From: Mycobacterium colombiense CECT 3035
Lineage (GTDB): Bacteria > Actinomycetota > Actinomycetes > Mycobacteriales > Mycobacteriaceae
Direction: 5' to 3'
Length of the DNA: 64,000 nucleotides
Assembly (NCBI RefSeq): GCF_002105755.1
Contig: NZ_CP020821.1
Span: 2,232,001 to 2,296,000 of the forward strand
Shown: in pieces, positions 43,326 through 52,503 of the stretch
How positions within the stretch are numbered: the first letter of the stretch is position 1
How the letters are laid out: every line of letters begins with the position of its first letter
Notes under the pieces: model-generated
Told to the model about the DNA's origin: nothing
Seen by the model: only the letters and a program-made list of their open reading frames with translations
The model's database searches: none
Program-made: the position numbers and the translations under genes

Positions 43326-44393
43326 CTAAATATTTTGATCGTGTGCGCTGCTCTTCGATGCCGATCGGCCAGCGTGCGTTCCCACTTCGGCCACTTTCCT
43401 CGCGACTTCGGGCCAGATGGAGCGGTCGTGCTGATACGGCGTGGAAAACGAAATCGAACTGGCGATGGGACCGAATCGTTCGACCAGCGCGCGGGAGACT
43501 TGATCGACGTCGCCCACGACCGCGACGGTGTGCAGCATATCGTCGTCCACCAGCGCGGCGAGCTCGTTCCATCGCCCCTGCTTGGTCATCGCCGTCAGTT
43601 CCTCGGCGACGGAAACCCAGCCGTGCAGTTCCAGCACCGGGCGATAGGCCGGGGTGGACGCGTAAAACGCAATCTGATTGCGCACGCCGGCAATCGCATT
43701 GTCCAACTCGGCCTCGGTTCGACCGACGGCGGTCAGCACGGGGCCACACACAGCGAATCCATCGAGCGTCTTTCCGGCCCGCTCACGTCCACGGGCCACC
43801 GCCGGCAGCGTGATCTCCTCGAGATAGCGCACCGTGTTGAATGGGTGGAAGAACAGCCCATCACTCACCTCGCCTGCTATCTCGGTCATCCGCTCCCCGA
43901 CAGCAGCCAAATAAACCGGCGGTGGCCCGAACGGGTGCGCGGCCGGGCGAAAGAACGGGGGCATCAGGGTATGGGTGTAAAAGTCGCCGGCGAAATCCAG
44001 CGGCGCGTCGTTGTTCCAGGTGTCCCAGATGGCGCGCAGCGCACACACGAACTCGCGCATCCTGGCGGCGGGCCGCGACCACGGCATCGAGAAGCGCCGC
44101 TCGATGTGGGACTTGACCTGTGAGCCGAGCCCGAGGATGAAACGGCCTCGACTGTATCTGGCGAGGTCGTAGCCGGTGCTGGCCACGGTCAGCGGGCTGC
44201 GCCCGAAGGCGATCGCCACTGCTGTCCCCACCCGCAGGCGCTCGGTGGCCGTGGCTGCGGCGTAACAGCGCAGGAAAGGGTCGTATTTGGACTCGCCCAA
44301 CCACACGGTGCGGAACCCGTCCGCTTCGATGTGACGAGCCTCCTCTGCTGCGACATCGAGATCGTCAGACAGCGTGGCATCTAAGTGGACCAT
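43326..44393 (-). CDS. LLM class F420-type oxidoreductase
   Basis: 355 residues. WLGESKYDPFLRCYAAATATERLRVGTAVAIAFGRSPLTVASTGYDLARYSRGRFILGLGSQVKSHIERRF covers the first half of a luciferase-like barrel and matches the mycobacterial F420-dependent group; PVYLAAVGERMTEIAGEVSDGLFFHPF follows. It is only distantly related to the three other LLM enzymes in the window. ATG 44393. A TTGAATTCAA-type site is 17 bases upstream, so it belongs to module 3 although it directly precedes the module 2 ligase. Confidence 0.87.
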   Translation of the reverse strand: MVHLDATLSDDLDVAAEEARHIEADGFRTVWLGESKYDPFLRCYAAATATERLRVGTAVAIAFGRSPLTVASTGYDLARYSRGRFILGLGSQVKSHIERRFSMPWSRPAARMREFVCALRAIWDTWNNDAPLDFAGDFYTHTLMPPFFRPAAHPFGPPPVYLAAVGERMTEIAGEVSDGLFFHPFNTVRYLEEITLPAVARGRERAGKTLDGFAVCGPVLTAVGRTEAELDNAIAGVRNQIAFYASTPAYRPVLELHGWVSVAEELTAMTKQGRWNELAALVDDDMLHTVAVVGDVDQVSRALVERFGPIASSISFSTPYQHDRSIWPEVARKVAEVGTHAGRSASKSSAHDQNI

Positions 44394-44409
44394 GCGATAA
44401 ATCTACTAA

Positions 44410-44419
44410 ATGAATTCAA
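44410..44419. promoter_or_regulatory. TTGAATTCAA-type operator, site 1
   Basis: ATGAATTCAA keeps 9 of 10 core bases of the module 3 palindrome. It lies in the 34-base gap upstream of the LLM gene (start 44393) and just after the racemase gene on the same strand. Confidence 0.6.
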
Positions 44420-44427
44420 AATTGTCT

Positions 44428-45567
44428 CTAGAGCGTCGCGGTCCACTCGCTCAATACCTCGTCGGTGTGTTGTCCAGGCTCCGGCGGACGCGCCGGATCG
44501 GCCGAAGGGTGACTGGAGAATCTCGGTGCGCGACCAGGCTGGAGCATCCCGCCGAGCACCGTCACCGAGCCGCGGGCCGCGAGGTGGGGGTCGCGCGCCG
44601 CCTCGTGCAGGCTGCGCACCGGCGATACGCAGGCATCGGTCACGCCAAATATGTCGGTCCACTGGGCCTGCGTCCGAGACTTGAACGCCTCCGCGATCGT
44701 CGCACGCAGCTGTGGCCATGTGGCACTGTCATGTTGGAGATCTGGATCGACGTCTATGCCCAGACCCGCGATCAATGCCCGGTAGAAGGGCGCCTCGAGT
44801 GCACCGACAGCCATGTGCCTTCCGTCAGCTGTTTCGTACACCGCATAGAACGGGGCTCCTCCATCGAGGAGGTTCGCACCGCGTTCGTCGGCCCACGTCC
44901 CGGACGCCACGCGAGCGTGCGTCCCGGCAAGCAGATGGGAAACGCCATCGACAATGGCGGCATCGACGACTTGGCCTTTGCCGGTCGCCGCGGCCGCGTG
45001 CAGCCCGGCCAGCAGACCGATCACCAAATACGTTCCGCCACCGCCGAAGTCGCCGAGCAGGTTGACCGGTATCTGAGGCGGTCCGTCCGCGGCACCGATG
45101 GCGTGAAGTGCACCCGTCAGCGCGATGTAATTGATGTCGTGGCCGGCGGTCTGTGCCAACGGGCCGTCCTGGCCCCACCCGGTCATCCGTCCGTACACCA
45201 GCGCGGGATTGATCACTAGGCACTCGGTAGGCCCCAGTCCGAGTCGTTCGGCGACCCCCGGACGGAAGCCCTCGATGACCGCATCGGCCCGCGCGACGAG
45301 ATCTTGCGCGGTTCGTAAACCGTTGACGCTCTTGAGGTCAAGGTCAATTGACCGCTTACCTCGGTGCAGTAAGTTTTGCGATGGCGTGCCCGGAAACAAT
45401 GTGGCCCGCCCCCGCCGCTCGATGCGCACCACATCAGCCCCAAGGTCGGCCAACAGCATCCCCGCAAATGGGCCTGGGCCGATACCCCCGAGTTCCAGAA
45501 CGCGAACCCCCGCCAGCGGCCCGCGGGCATCCGACGGTGTCGGCGGATGCTGCTCAGGTGATGTCAC
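44428..45567 (-). CDS. Alpha-methylacyl-CoA racemase-like class III CoA-transferase family protein
   Basis: 379 residues. LAGVRVLELGGIGPGPFAGMLLADLGADVVRIER is the CaiB/BaiF N-terminus. The middle holds AGHDINYIALTGALHAIG and LLGDFGGGG, where the His and Asp are those used by racemases of the AMACR type instead of the Asp of true CoA transferases. GAPFYAVYETADGRHMAVGALE follows. It would interconvert 2R and 2S methylacyl-CoA, needed to oxidise methyl-branched chains. GTG 45567 follows GGGAGGAG. It is divergent from the crotonase operon, with a perfect operator between them. Confidence 0.88.
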   Translation of the reverse strand: MTSPEQHPPTPSDARGPLAGVRVLELGGIGPGPFAGMLLADLGADVVRIERRGRATLFPGTPSQNLLHRGKRSIDLDLKSVNGLRTAQDLVARADAVIEGFRPGVAERLGLGPTECLVINPALVYGRMTGWGQDGPLAQTAGHDINYIALTGALHAIGAADGPPQIPVNLLGDFGGGGTYLVIGLLAGLHAAAATGKGQVVDAAIVDGVSHLLAGTHARVASGTWADERGANLLDGGAPFYAVYETADGRHMAVGALEAPFYRALIAGLGIDVDPDLQHDSATWPQLRATIAEAFKSRTQAQWTDIFGVTDACVSPVRSLHEAARDPHLAARGSVTVLGGMLQPGRAPRFSSHPSADPARPPEPGQHTDEVLSEWTATL

Positions 45568-45606
45568 TTCGACTCCTCCCGGTCCGGTGATGGTGGAACG
45601 GTAGCT

Positions 45607-45622
45607 ATATTGAATTCAATAT
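45607..45622. promoter_or_regulatory. TTGAATTCAA-type operator, site 2 (divergent promoter)
   Basis: ATATTGAATTCAATAT is a perfect 16-bp palindrome, 39 bases upstream of the racemase start and 40 bases upstream of the crotonase start. The most extended copy of the module 3 motif. Confidence 0.72.
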
Positions 45623-45662
45623 GCCAATCTTCAGATAGCGAACTTCTGAATCGAGGAGACCA

Positions 45663-46451
45663 ATGAGCGGCGTCCGAGTGCTCTATGGCCTGCGCGTCCA
45701 CGACGAGGGCGCGGTCCGCGTCGTCACGCTGGACCGGCCGGAACGCCGCAACCCGTTGGACTTGGCCATCCGACCGGTGTTGGCCGACGTGTTTGAGGAG
45801 GCGGACACGGACCCGGCGGTGCGTGCCATCGTGTTGACGGGCCGCGACGGGGCGTTTTGCTCAGGTGGCGACCTGGCAACGATGCACCGGATGACCCCTG
45901 ACCATGCCGTGCCGCGGTTGCAGGCGGCCCAGCGGATAGTCCGGGCGATCGCGGGCGCGGCAACACCGGTGGTGGCCGCCGTCGACGGTGCCGCATTTGC
46001 CGCCGGCCTGGGCCTCGCTCTGGCCTGCGACCGGGTCGTTGCCTCGACCGCGGCCCGGTTTTCGGCGTCGTTTACCGGCATCGGGCTGGCCGCCGACCTC
46101 GGTTTGTCGTGGTCACTTCCGCGCCGCGTCGGCGCCGCCCGGGCGCAGCAACTCATGACTTTCGGTGGCGTGCTCGATGCCGACCAAGGTCTGCAGATGG
46201 GCTTGGTGGACGCGGTTGTAGAGCCGCACGCGACGCTCGCGACGGCACTCGCTGACGCCCAGCGCTTCGCCCAGGGACCGCCCCGCTCGCTGGGGCTACT
46301 CAAACGGCACTTCGCCGATCCCCCCACAGATCTCGCATCCGCGCTCGATCGTGAAGTCGTGATGCAGACCGAATTGATGGACACCGATGACTACGCCGAA
46401 GGAATCGCCGCTTTCGGCGAAAAGCGCCGCCCCCACTTCACCGGTAACTGA
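45663..46451 (+). CDS. Enoyl-CoA hydratase/isomerase family protein, PaaG-like
   Basis: 262 residues. FCSGGDLATM near residue 65 and DGAAFAAGLGLALACD near residue 108 form the oxyanion hole. The first catalytic Glu is absent (GLGLALACD) and the second segment is FTGIGLAADLGLSWSLPR, in which an Asp replaces Glu, as in PaaG-type isomerases that shift double bonds. ATG 45663 follows GAGGAGACC. First gene of a five-gene plus-strand operon (45663-49183) with an SDR, a true hydratase and a thiolase, together a complete beta-oxidation cassette. Confidence 0.85.
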   Translation: MSGVRVLYGLRVHDEGAVRVVTLDRPERRNPLDLAIRPVLADVFEEADTDPAVRAIVLTGRDGAFCSGGDLATMHRMTPDHAVPRLQAAQRIVRAIAGAATPVVAAVDGAAFAAGLGLALACDRVVASTAARFSASFTGIGLAADLGLSWSLPRRVGAARAQQLMTFGGVLDADQGLQMGLVDAVVEPHATLATALADAQRFAQGPPRSLGLLKRHFADPPTDLASALDREVVMQTELMDTDDYAEGIAAFGEKRRPHFTGN

Positions 46452-46481
46452 CCCGCGACCGACCCATCCACAGGAGGAACC

Positions 46482-47246
46482 ATGCACCTTTCAGGCACAT
46501 CGACACTCGTCACCGGAGGAGGCTCCGGCCTCGGCCTGGCAACCGCCGCCGCGCTGCTCGCGCGCGGCGCCTCGGTCGTGATCGCCGACCTGCCGACCTC
46601 ACCCGGTGAGAAGGCCGCCGCCGACCTCGGCGCACGGTTCGTCCCCGCCGACGTCACCGACGAGGGCCAAATGGCCACCGCACTGGACGCGGCGGAGGAA
46701 GCCGGGCCGCTGCGAGGCGTTGTGCACTGCGCCGGCCGAGGCGGCGACCGTACCCGCATCATCGACCGCGAGCGCGTCCCAGGGCCCCTGAGCAGCTTCG
46801 AAGAGGTGATCCGGGTCAACCTGCTCGGCACCTACAACGTGCTGCGGCTGGCCGCGCAACGCATAGCGGGTAACGCAGAACTCCTCGACGGCGACCGGGG
46901 AGCGATCGTGTTGACGGCCTCGGTGGCGGCTTTTGACGGCCAGATCGGCCAGACGTCGTACACGGCCGCCAAGGCCGCAGTCCACGGCATCACGCTTGTC
47001 GCGGCCCGCGACCTCGCGAGTTGGGCCATTCGCGTCAACACGATCGCCCCCGGTACCTTCGACACTCCGATGCTCGGGCGACTGCGCAGCGACATCCGCG
47101 ACGGCCTCGCGGCATCGGTGCCGCACCCCAAGCGCCTCGGAAACCCCGAGGATTTCGGTCGGCTCGCAGTCGACCTGTTGGAGAACGCCTATCTCAACGG
47201 TCAAACCGTGCGGTTGGACGGCGCCATCCGAATGGCGCCACGATGA
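46482..47246 (+). CDS. SDR, HSD10-like 3-hydroxyacyl-CoA dehydrogenase
   Basis: 254 residues. VTGGGSGLGLATAAALLARGASVVIADL at the N-terminus, VNLLGTYNVLRLAAQ and TASVAAFDGQIGQTSYTAAKAAVHGITLVAARDLASWAIRVNTIAPGTFDTPML in the middle match the type II 3-hydroxyacyl-CoA dehydrogenase (HSD17B10) family closely. Tyr-Lys is YTAAK. ATG 46482 follows CAGGAGG; the stop overlaps the next hydratase start. It should oxidise 3-hydroxyacyl-CoA, including 2-methyl-branched forms, to the 3-keto ester cleaved by the thiolase at 48038. Confidence 0.88.
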   Translation: MHLSGTSTLVTGGGSGLGLATAAALLARGASVVIADLPTSPGEKAAADLGARFVPADVTDEGQMATALDAAEEAGPLRGVVHCAGRGGDRTRIIDRERVPGPLSSFEEVIRVNLLGTYNVLRLAAQRIAGNAELLDGDRGAIVLTASVAAFDGQIGQTSYTAAKAAVHGITLVAARDLASWAIRVNTIAPGTFDTPMLGRLRSDIRDGLAASVPHPKRLGNPEDFGRLAVDLLENAYLNGQTVRLDGAIRMAPR

Positions 47247-48013
47247 CCAGTACCGGCGATGTCACCGTCGCGATCGACGACGGGGTCATGGTTGTCACCA
47301 TCGACCGCCCCGCGCAGCGCAATGCGATGACCAAGGACGCCGCCGAACGGATCGCGGCAGCCATGGAGGAACTCGACTCGAGCCCCGACATCGCAGTCGG
47401 GGTGTTGACCGGCGCAGGCGGAACATTCTGCGCCGGAATGGATTTGAAGCGATTCGCGGCGGGAGAGGTGCCTCGGGTACCGGGCCGCGGGTTCGCCGGG
47501 CTGACCGAGGCGCCCCCGGCCAAGCCCTTGATCGCGGCCGTCGAGGGGTGGGCGCTGGGCGGGGGATTCGAGATCGTGCTCGCCTGCGACATGGTGATCG
47601 CCGGGCAGAGCGCCCGGTTCGGCCTACCCGAAGTCAAGCGCGGTTTGGTGGCTCGAGGTGGCGGGGCGGTGCGACTACCCCGCCGGCTACCGCGAGCCAT
47701 TGCGTTACAGGTGCTGCTCACCGGCGAACCGCTCGACGCGGGCACCGCCCGGCACTTCGGATTGGTCAACGAAGTGGTCGAGGACGGGCAGGCGCTGGCG
47801 GCCGGACTCGGACTGGCGCGCAGTATCGCGCGAAACGCGCCCCTTGCGGTGGCCGCCGCCAAGCGCATCGCCGTCGAATCCGAGGACTGGGTAGCCAGCG
47901 AGCTGTTCACGGGGCAGCAGCCGATCGTCGAGCCGGTCTTCTCCTCGGCGGACGCTGCCGAAGGCGCCAAGGCGTTCGCGGAACGACGCACCCCTATTTG
48001 GACTGGCAGATGA
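47243..48013 (+). CDS. Enoyl-CoA hydratase
   Basis: 256 residues from ATG 47243, overlapping the SDR stop by 4 bases; a longer in-frame start at 47021 is a shadow over the SDR. Both catalytic glutamates are present: EGWALGGGFEIVLACD near residue 105 and FGLPEVKRGLVARGGG near residue 129. FCAGMDLKRF completes the oxyanion hole. It is thus the one fully classical hydratase among five crotonases in the window. In the operon it supplies the hydration step before the HSD10-like dehydrogenase. Confidence 0.9.
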   Translation: MTSTGDVTVAIDDGVMVVTIDRPAQRNAMTKDAAERIAAAMEELDSSPDIAVGVLTGAGGTFCAGMDLKRFAAGEVPRVPGRGFAGLTEAPPAKPLIAAVEGWALGGGFEIVLACDMVIAGQSARFGLPEVKRGLVARGGGAVRLPRRLPRAIALQVLLTGEPLDAGTARHFGLVNEVVEDGQALAAGLGLARSIARNAPLAVAAAKRIAVESEDWVASELFTGQQPIVEPVFSSADAAEGAKAFAERRTPIWTGR

Positions 48014-48037
48014 CCACACGAGAGGAAAGGAACCGAC

Positions 48038-49183
48038 ATGCGTGATGCGGTGATCGTCGAGGCGGTGCGCACACCGATCGGCAAACGAAACGGGGCACTC
48101 GCCGGGGTGCACCCGGTGGACCTGTCCGCGCTGGTGCTCATGGAACTCGCCCGCCGCACCGGGATCGACCCCGCCGATGTCGATGACGTGCAGTGGGGTT
48201 GCGTCACGCAACTCGGGGACCAGTCGAGCAATATCGGACGCTTCGCGGTGCTGGCCGCCGGATGGCCGGAGACCGTTCCCGCGGTGACCGTCAACCGCGC
48301 CTGCGGATCCAGTCAGCAGGCCCTCGATCACGCCGCCTACGCGGTCATGTCGGGCCAACAGGATCTGGTGGTCGCGGGCGGAGTCGAAACGATGAGTCGG
48401 GTGCCGCTCGGCGCGGCGCGAGAGAGTGGCCTTCCGTATGGTCCCACCGCGCGGGCGCGCTACGACGGCGCAGACTTCAACCAGGGCACGGGTGCCGAGT
48501 TGATCGCTGAGCGCTGGGGATTGACGCGACATGATCTCGACGACTACGCCGCAGAGTCGCACGCCAAGGCAGCAGCGGCCATCGACTCACGAGCCTTCGA
48601 CGCTCAGACGGTGCCGGTGCAGACCGAAACCGGCACAGTCACTGTCGACGAGGGAGTTCGACGCGGCACCACCACCGAAACGCTTGCCGCACTAAAGCCT
48701 TCGTTTCGGCCCGACGGGGTGATCCACGCCGGTAATGCCTCGCAGATCTCCGATGGTGCTGCCGCGCTGTTGGTGACGACACCGCAACGGGCTCGCGACC
48801 TCGGCCTTAACCCGATCGTGCGATACCACTCGGGAGCAGTGGTCGGCGCCGATCCGGTCATGGTCTTGACCGGACCCATTCCGGCCACCGCCAAGGTGCT
48901 GAAACGCTCGGGTCTCGCGATCGGCGATATCGGGGCATTCGAGGTGAACGAGGCATTTGCCCCGGTCCCGCTGGCTTGGCTGGCCGACACCGGCGCCGAG
49001 CCGGAACGGCTCAACCCGCTAGGTGGCGCGATCGCGGTCGGTCACCCGCTGGGCGCCTCCGGCGCGATTCTGATGACCCGGTTGATTCACCACATGCGTG
49101 CATCGGGACTGCGCTTCGGCCTGCAAACAATGTGCGAAGGCGGGGGAACCGCCAACGCGACGCTCGTCGAGCTAATCGCATAA
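48038..49183 (+). CDS. Acetyl-CoA acetyltransferase-type thiolase
   Basis: 381 residues with all three active-site elements: nucleophile in NRACGSSQQALDHA near residue 89, His in GGAIAVGHPLGASGA near residue 338, and the second Cys in CEGGGTANATLVEL near residue 368. This is the FadA/degradative class and not the SCP-x class seen elsewhere. ATG 48038 follows GAGAGGAAAGGA. Last gene of the cassette; a TTGAATTCAA site lies right after its stop codon, beginning the promoter region of the next operon. Confidence 0.93.
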   Translation: MRDAVIVEAVRTPIGKRNGALAGVHPVDLSALVLMELARRTGIDPADVDDVQWGCVTQLGDQSSNIGRFAVLAAGWPETVPAVTVNRACGSSQQALDHAAYAVMSGQQDLVVAGGVETMSRVPLGAARESGLPYGPTARARYDGADFNQGTGAELIAERWGLTRHDLDDYAAESHAKAAAAIDSRAFDAQTVPVQTETGTVTVDEGVRRGTTTETLAALKPSFRPDGVIHAGNASQISDGAAALLVTTPQRARDLGLNPIVRYHSGAVVGADPVMVLTGPIPATAKVLKRSGLAIGDIGAFEVNEAFAPVPLAWLADTGAEPERLNPLGGAIAVGHPLGASGAILMTRLIHHMRASGLRFGLQTMCEGGGTANATLVELIA

Positions 49184-49194
49184 TTGAATTCAAT
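49183..49194. promoter_or_regulatory. TTGAATTCAA-type operator, site 3
   Basis: ATTGAATTCAAT, a perfect 12-bp palindrome, starts at the last base of the thiolase stop. With site 4 it brackets the 171-base gap before the SDR at 49355; the two are about 123 bases apart. The rest of the gap shows nothing else clear. Confidence 0.68.
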
Positions 49195-49305
49195 ACAGCG
49201 ACGGCGACGTGCGCCCGCCGAAACGGAAACGCCCTCAACCAGGCTGGCATAGGTCGACATGTTCTGATCGAAAGGGCCTTGCCCTAGGCCTTCGGAACCG
49301 TAATA

Positions 49306-49315
49306 ATGAATTCAA
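49306..49315. promoter_or_regulatory. TTGAATTCAA-type operator, site 4
   Basis: ATGAATTCAA matches 9 of 10 core bases, the same variant as site 1. It lies 39 bases before the GTG of the SDR at 49355. Confidence 0.6.
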
Positions 49316-49354
49316 TTTGCGCAAGCGGCGTTGTTCCAGAATCGGAGGTTCTCG

Positions 49355-50242
49355 GTGGGATATCTGGAAGAGCTGGCCCAGCTGAACGGCAGGCGAGCCG
49401 TGGTAATCGGTGGCGCGGGCGGCCTGGGGGCGCTCAGTTCGCGTGCGCTTGTGCGCGCCGGCGTTGCCGTCTTCGCAGTCGACAAAGATGCCCAAGCGGC
49501 CGAGGCGTTGCGCGCCGAACTCGGCGACGGTTTGCACACCGTGGTGGGAGATGCGCGGGAAGCGGCCGTTCTCGACGAACTGGCCGCCGCGGCGGAGGAC
49601 CGCGTCGACATTCTCGTCAACGTGGTCGGCGGAACGTTTTGGTCGGATCTCGAATCCCTCAGCGACAACGCAATCAACAGCCTGATCCGGTTGAACTTCC
49701 TCGCGCCGGTAAGCGCGATACGCCGCTTTCTTCCGCAACTTCGGGTCGCCGGCCGGCAAGGCGGTGCGTCGATCATCAACATCACCTCGATCGAGGCGCA
49801 TCGCGGCGCCCCATCGATGTCGATTTATGCCGCGATGAAAGCAGGACTCACCAGTCTGAGCGCATCGCTGGCCGTCGAGCTGGCGCCGGATCGCATCCGG
49901 GTCAACACGATCGCGCCCGACGTGGTCGAGACGCCGGCGCTTGTCAAGATGCTGGGCCACGAGGGGGCGTCGCCGTCGGCGATCGACTCACGCTATGCCG
50001 CGACCATCCCCTGTGGACGTGCCGGTTCGGCCGACGACTGGGCCGGCGCGCTGCTGTTCCTCGCTTCCGGGCTGTCGCGCTACGTGACGGGACAAGCGCT
50101 GCATCTCGACGGCGGAAGCAGTGCCGCAAAAGGATTCACGCGCTGGGCCGGTGACGGGTGGTTCCCCTTCTTGCCCCTGACCGTCGCCCAGAACATGGAC
50201 GAAATCAACGAGTTACGAGGAGCGCAAAGTGGCCACGGATAA
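49355..50242 (+). CDS. SDR family oxidoreductase
   Basis: 295 residues from GTG 49355, chosen because GGAGG lies at 49344-49348; a TTG at 49331 is less likely. The nucleotide turn is IGGAGGLGALSSRAL, with NVVGG where NNAG is usual, Ser in NITSIEAHRG and Tyr-Lys in YAAMK. YVTGQALHLDGGSSA at the C-terminus is FabG-like, with an extra tail of about 30 residues (GWFPFLPLTVAQNMDE). Its end overlaps the next SDR start. First gene of a plus-strand run 49355-53418. Confidence 0.83.
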   Translation: MGYLEELAQLNGRRAVVIGGAGGLGALSSRALVRAGVAVFAVDKDAQAAEALRAELGDGLHTVVGDAREAAVLDELAAAAEDRVDILVNVVGGTFWSDLESLSDNAINSLIRLNFLAPVSAIRRFLPQLRVAGRQGGASIINITSIEAHRGAPSMSIYAAMKAGLTSLSASLAVELAPDRIRVNTIAPDVVETPALVKMLGHEGASPSAIDSRYAATIPCGRAGSADDWAGALLFLASGLSRYVTGQALHLDGGSSAAKGFTRWAGDGWFPFLPLTVAQNMDEINELRGAQSGHG

Positions 50243-50960
50243 CCGGATTGCGGTTGTGACGGGCGCGAACAAGGGCATCGGACGGGCCATCGTCGAGCAG
50301 CTTGCGGTGGCGGGCGTAACGGTGTTCCTCGGCTCGCGAGACCGGGCGCGGGGGCAGGCCGCGGTCGACGAACTCACAAGCTCCGGTTTGGATGTCCGGC
50401 TGTTAGAACTCGACATCACCGATGACGCCAGCGTGGCGGCGGCCGTGAAATCGTTCACTGAGCAGGCCGATCGTCTCGACGCTCTGGTGAACAACGCAGG
50501 TGCGGCGTTCGGCTGGTCCACCGCGCCCAGCGCAGAGCCGCTCGACCAGATCAAGGCGATTTACGACGTCAATGTTTTCGGCACCATCCGCGTCACCCAG
50601 GCTTTTATCCCATTATTGAAAGTGGCACCTTCGGCCAACGTGGTGATGATGAGCAGCCTCGCCGGGTCGCTCACCGCGGGCTCCGACCGGACCAGCCCCT
50701 TCTATCGGGTCAACCAGCTCGGCTACAACTCATCGAAGACCGCCCTAAATGGCGTCGTGGTGGCTTTCGCCAAGGAATTAAGCGCATCTGGCGTCAAAGT
50801 CAACGCCGTCGAGCCGGGGTTCGTCGGAACGGAAATGAACGCCGGCCGCGGCCCGCTGACTCCGGCTCAGGGAGCCGTCGAAGCCGTTCGATTGGCTTTG
50901 GCGGGCACGGACGGGCCATCGGGGGGATTCTTCGGAGCCGACGGAAGCCATCCCTGGTGA
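50229..50960 (+). CDS. SDR family oxidoreductase, carbonyl-reductase-like
   Basis: 243 residues from GTG 50229, after GAGGAGCGC. VVTGANKGIGRAIVEQLA is diagnostic for the plant and animal carbonyl-reductase branch of SDRs, followed by FLGSRDRARGQAAVDEL, NNAGAAFG, Ser in MMSSLAG and YNSSK. The C-terminal GGFFGADGSHPW is typical of that branch. It overlaps the previous SDR by 14 bases and leads closely into the CoA ligase at 50968. NADPH-dependent reduction of a ketone or aldehyde is expected; the direction in vivo is unknown. Confidence 0.85.
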   Translation: MATDNRIAVVTGANKGIGRAIVEQLAVAGVTVFLGSRDRARGQAAVDELTSSGLDVRLLELDITDDASVAAAVKSFTEQADRLDALVNNAGAAFGWSTAPSAEPLDQIKAIYDVNVFGTIRVTQAFIPLLKVAPSANVVMMSSLAGSLTAGSDRTSPFYRVNQLGYNSSKTALNGVVVAFAKELSASGVKVNAVEPGFVGTEMNAGRGPLTPAQGAVEAVRLALAGTDGPSGGFFGADGSHPW

Positions 50961-50967
50961 TGTCCCG

Positions 50968-52473
50968 GTGAAAACGGAGGCAGCCCTGGCGGGCTCGTAC
51001 CCCGAGATGTTCAGGCAACAGTCGCTGCGCGGTCCCGCGCGGCCCGCCCTGACTTTCGAGGGCCAAACGTGGAACTACGCCGAGATCCGCACGCGGTTCG
51101 AATCGTTGGCGAGTGGCCTTCACGACCTGGGCATCAGGCGTGGAGATCGGGTTCTGTATGCGGGCCTGAATCATCCCAGCCTGATCCTGTCGATGTTCGC
51201 GACGATGGACCTCGGCGCGGTGTTTGTGCCGGTCGACCCCCGGCTGGCGCCACCCGAAAGGGCTTGGGTGCTCGATGATCTCCGTCCGGCGGCCGTCATC
51301 GCCGCCGAACAATTCTGTGACGACTTCACCGGGTTTGGCAACGTCATCTCGGCCGATGGCACAGGAAATGCGAGTATCGCCGGGCTGGTGCAAGGCTACG
51401 AACCGGCCACCCGCCTGCCGGTGCATCGCTTGGACCTCGCGTTGATCCTCTACACCTCGGGCACGACCGGGCGCCCAAAGGGCGTGATGCATACCCACGA
51501 GATGATTCTGGCCAACGGACATCAGCTCGGTACGCTGTTCGGCGCGCGTGGCGACGACGTGGGCTTGGTCATGACGCCGATGTTCCACACCGCCGGATGC
51601 AACAGCAATCCGGTCTATCTATGGGGCGTCGGGGGACGAATCGTCGTGTTGCCCAAGATGGATGGGCCGGCCGCCCTCGATGCGATCGTCAGCTGCCGCG
51701 TCAGCCGAATCGACACCGTCACCGCCGCGCTCGGCGTTCTCTACAACACGCCAGGTTTCGCGGATGCCGATCTCTCGCAGGTCCGGTCATTGAACGTCGG
51801 TGGAGCACCGATCCCCCGTGACCAAGTGGAGGCTTTCCGCCGCCACGGCGCAGACATCTACATGGCGATCGGGATGACCGAATGCCCGGTTGCCTGTGCG
51901 CTGGCACCGGAGAAGCTGGCGACAAAACCCGATTCGGTCGGAAAACCATTGGCTTACCTCGAGCGTCGCCTGGTATCGCCCGGAGTGGGTGACGACGTCG
52001 CCGCGCCCAATACACCCGGCGAGCTCTGCCTGCGCGGTCCGTCGGTGACATCCGGCTACTGGAACAACCCGACCGCGACGGCGGCGGCCTTCGATGAGGA
52101 AGGCTGGTTCCATACGGGTGACATCGCGAAGTTAGATCAAGACGGTGATCTGTACGTCGTCGGGCGAATGAAGGACGTGATCAAGACCGGCGGCGAGAGC
52201 GTCGCGGCGGCCGAGGTCGAGCGAGTCGTAGCTGGCCATCCTGCGGTGTCCCTGTGCGCCGTCGTCGGCGCGCCGCACGAGAAATGGGGCGAGACGATCG
52301 TGGCGGTCGTATCGCTGGTGCGCGGAGCTACGTTGCAGCTCGACGAATTGCGCGACCATTGCGCGCCGCATCTCGCCCGATTCAAACTGCCCACCCGGCT
52401 CGTCGTTACCGATGACATGCCCCTGACCACATCGGGAAAAGTTGCGAAACACAAGTTGCGCGAACGACTTTGA
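50968..52473 (+). CDS. Acyl-CoA synthetase (FadD-like)
   Basis: 501 residues. YTSGTTGRPKGVMHTHEM near residue 162 is a canonical phosphate loop, GMTECPVACALAP the adenine motif, GYWNNPTAT and GWFHTGDIAKLDQDGDLYVVGRMKDVIKTGGESVAAAEVE follow, and LTTSGKVAKHKLRERL contains the C-terminal catalytic Lys. It activates a carboxylic acid as acyl-CoA through an acyl-adenylate. GTG 50968 lies 7 bases after the SDR stop without a strong ribosome site; coupling to upstream translation is likely. Confidence 0.91.
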   Translation: MKTEAALAGSYPEMFRQQSLRGPARPALTFEGQTWNYAEIRTRFESLASGLHDLGIRRGDRVLYAGLNHPSLILSMFATMDLGAVFVPVDPRLAPPERAWVLDDLRPAAVIAAEQFCDDFTGFGNVISADGTGNASIAGLVQGYEPATRLPVHRLDLALILYTSGTTGRPKGVMHTHEMILANGHQLGTLFGARGDDVGLVMTPMFHTAGCNSNPVYLWGVGGRIVVLPKMDGPAALDAIVSCRVSRIDTVTAALGVLYNTPGFADADLSQVRSLNVGGAPIPRDQVEAFRRHGADIYMAIGMTECPVACALAPEKLATKPDSVGKPLAYLERRLVSPGVGDDVAAPNTPGELCLRGPSVTSGYWNNPTATAAAFDEEGWFHTGDIAKLDQDGDLYVVGRMKDVIKTGGESVAAAEVERVVAGHPAVSLCAVVGAPHEKWGETIVAVVSLVRGATLQLDELRDHCAPHLARFKLPTRLVVTDDMPLTTSGKVAKHKLRERL

Positions 52474-52503
52474 TCGTTCCGCAGAGAGAAGAGGAGACCA
52501 ATT

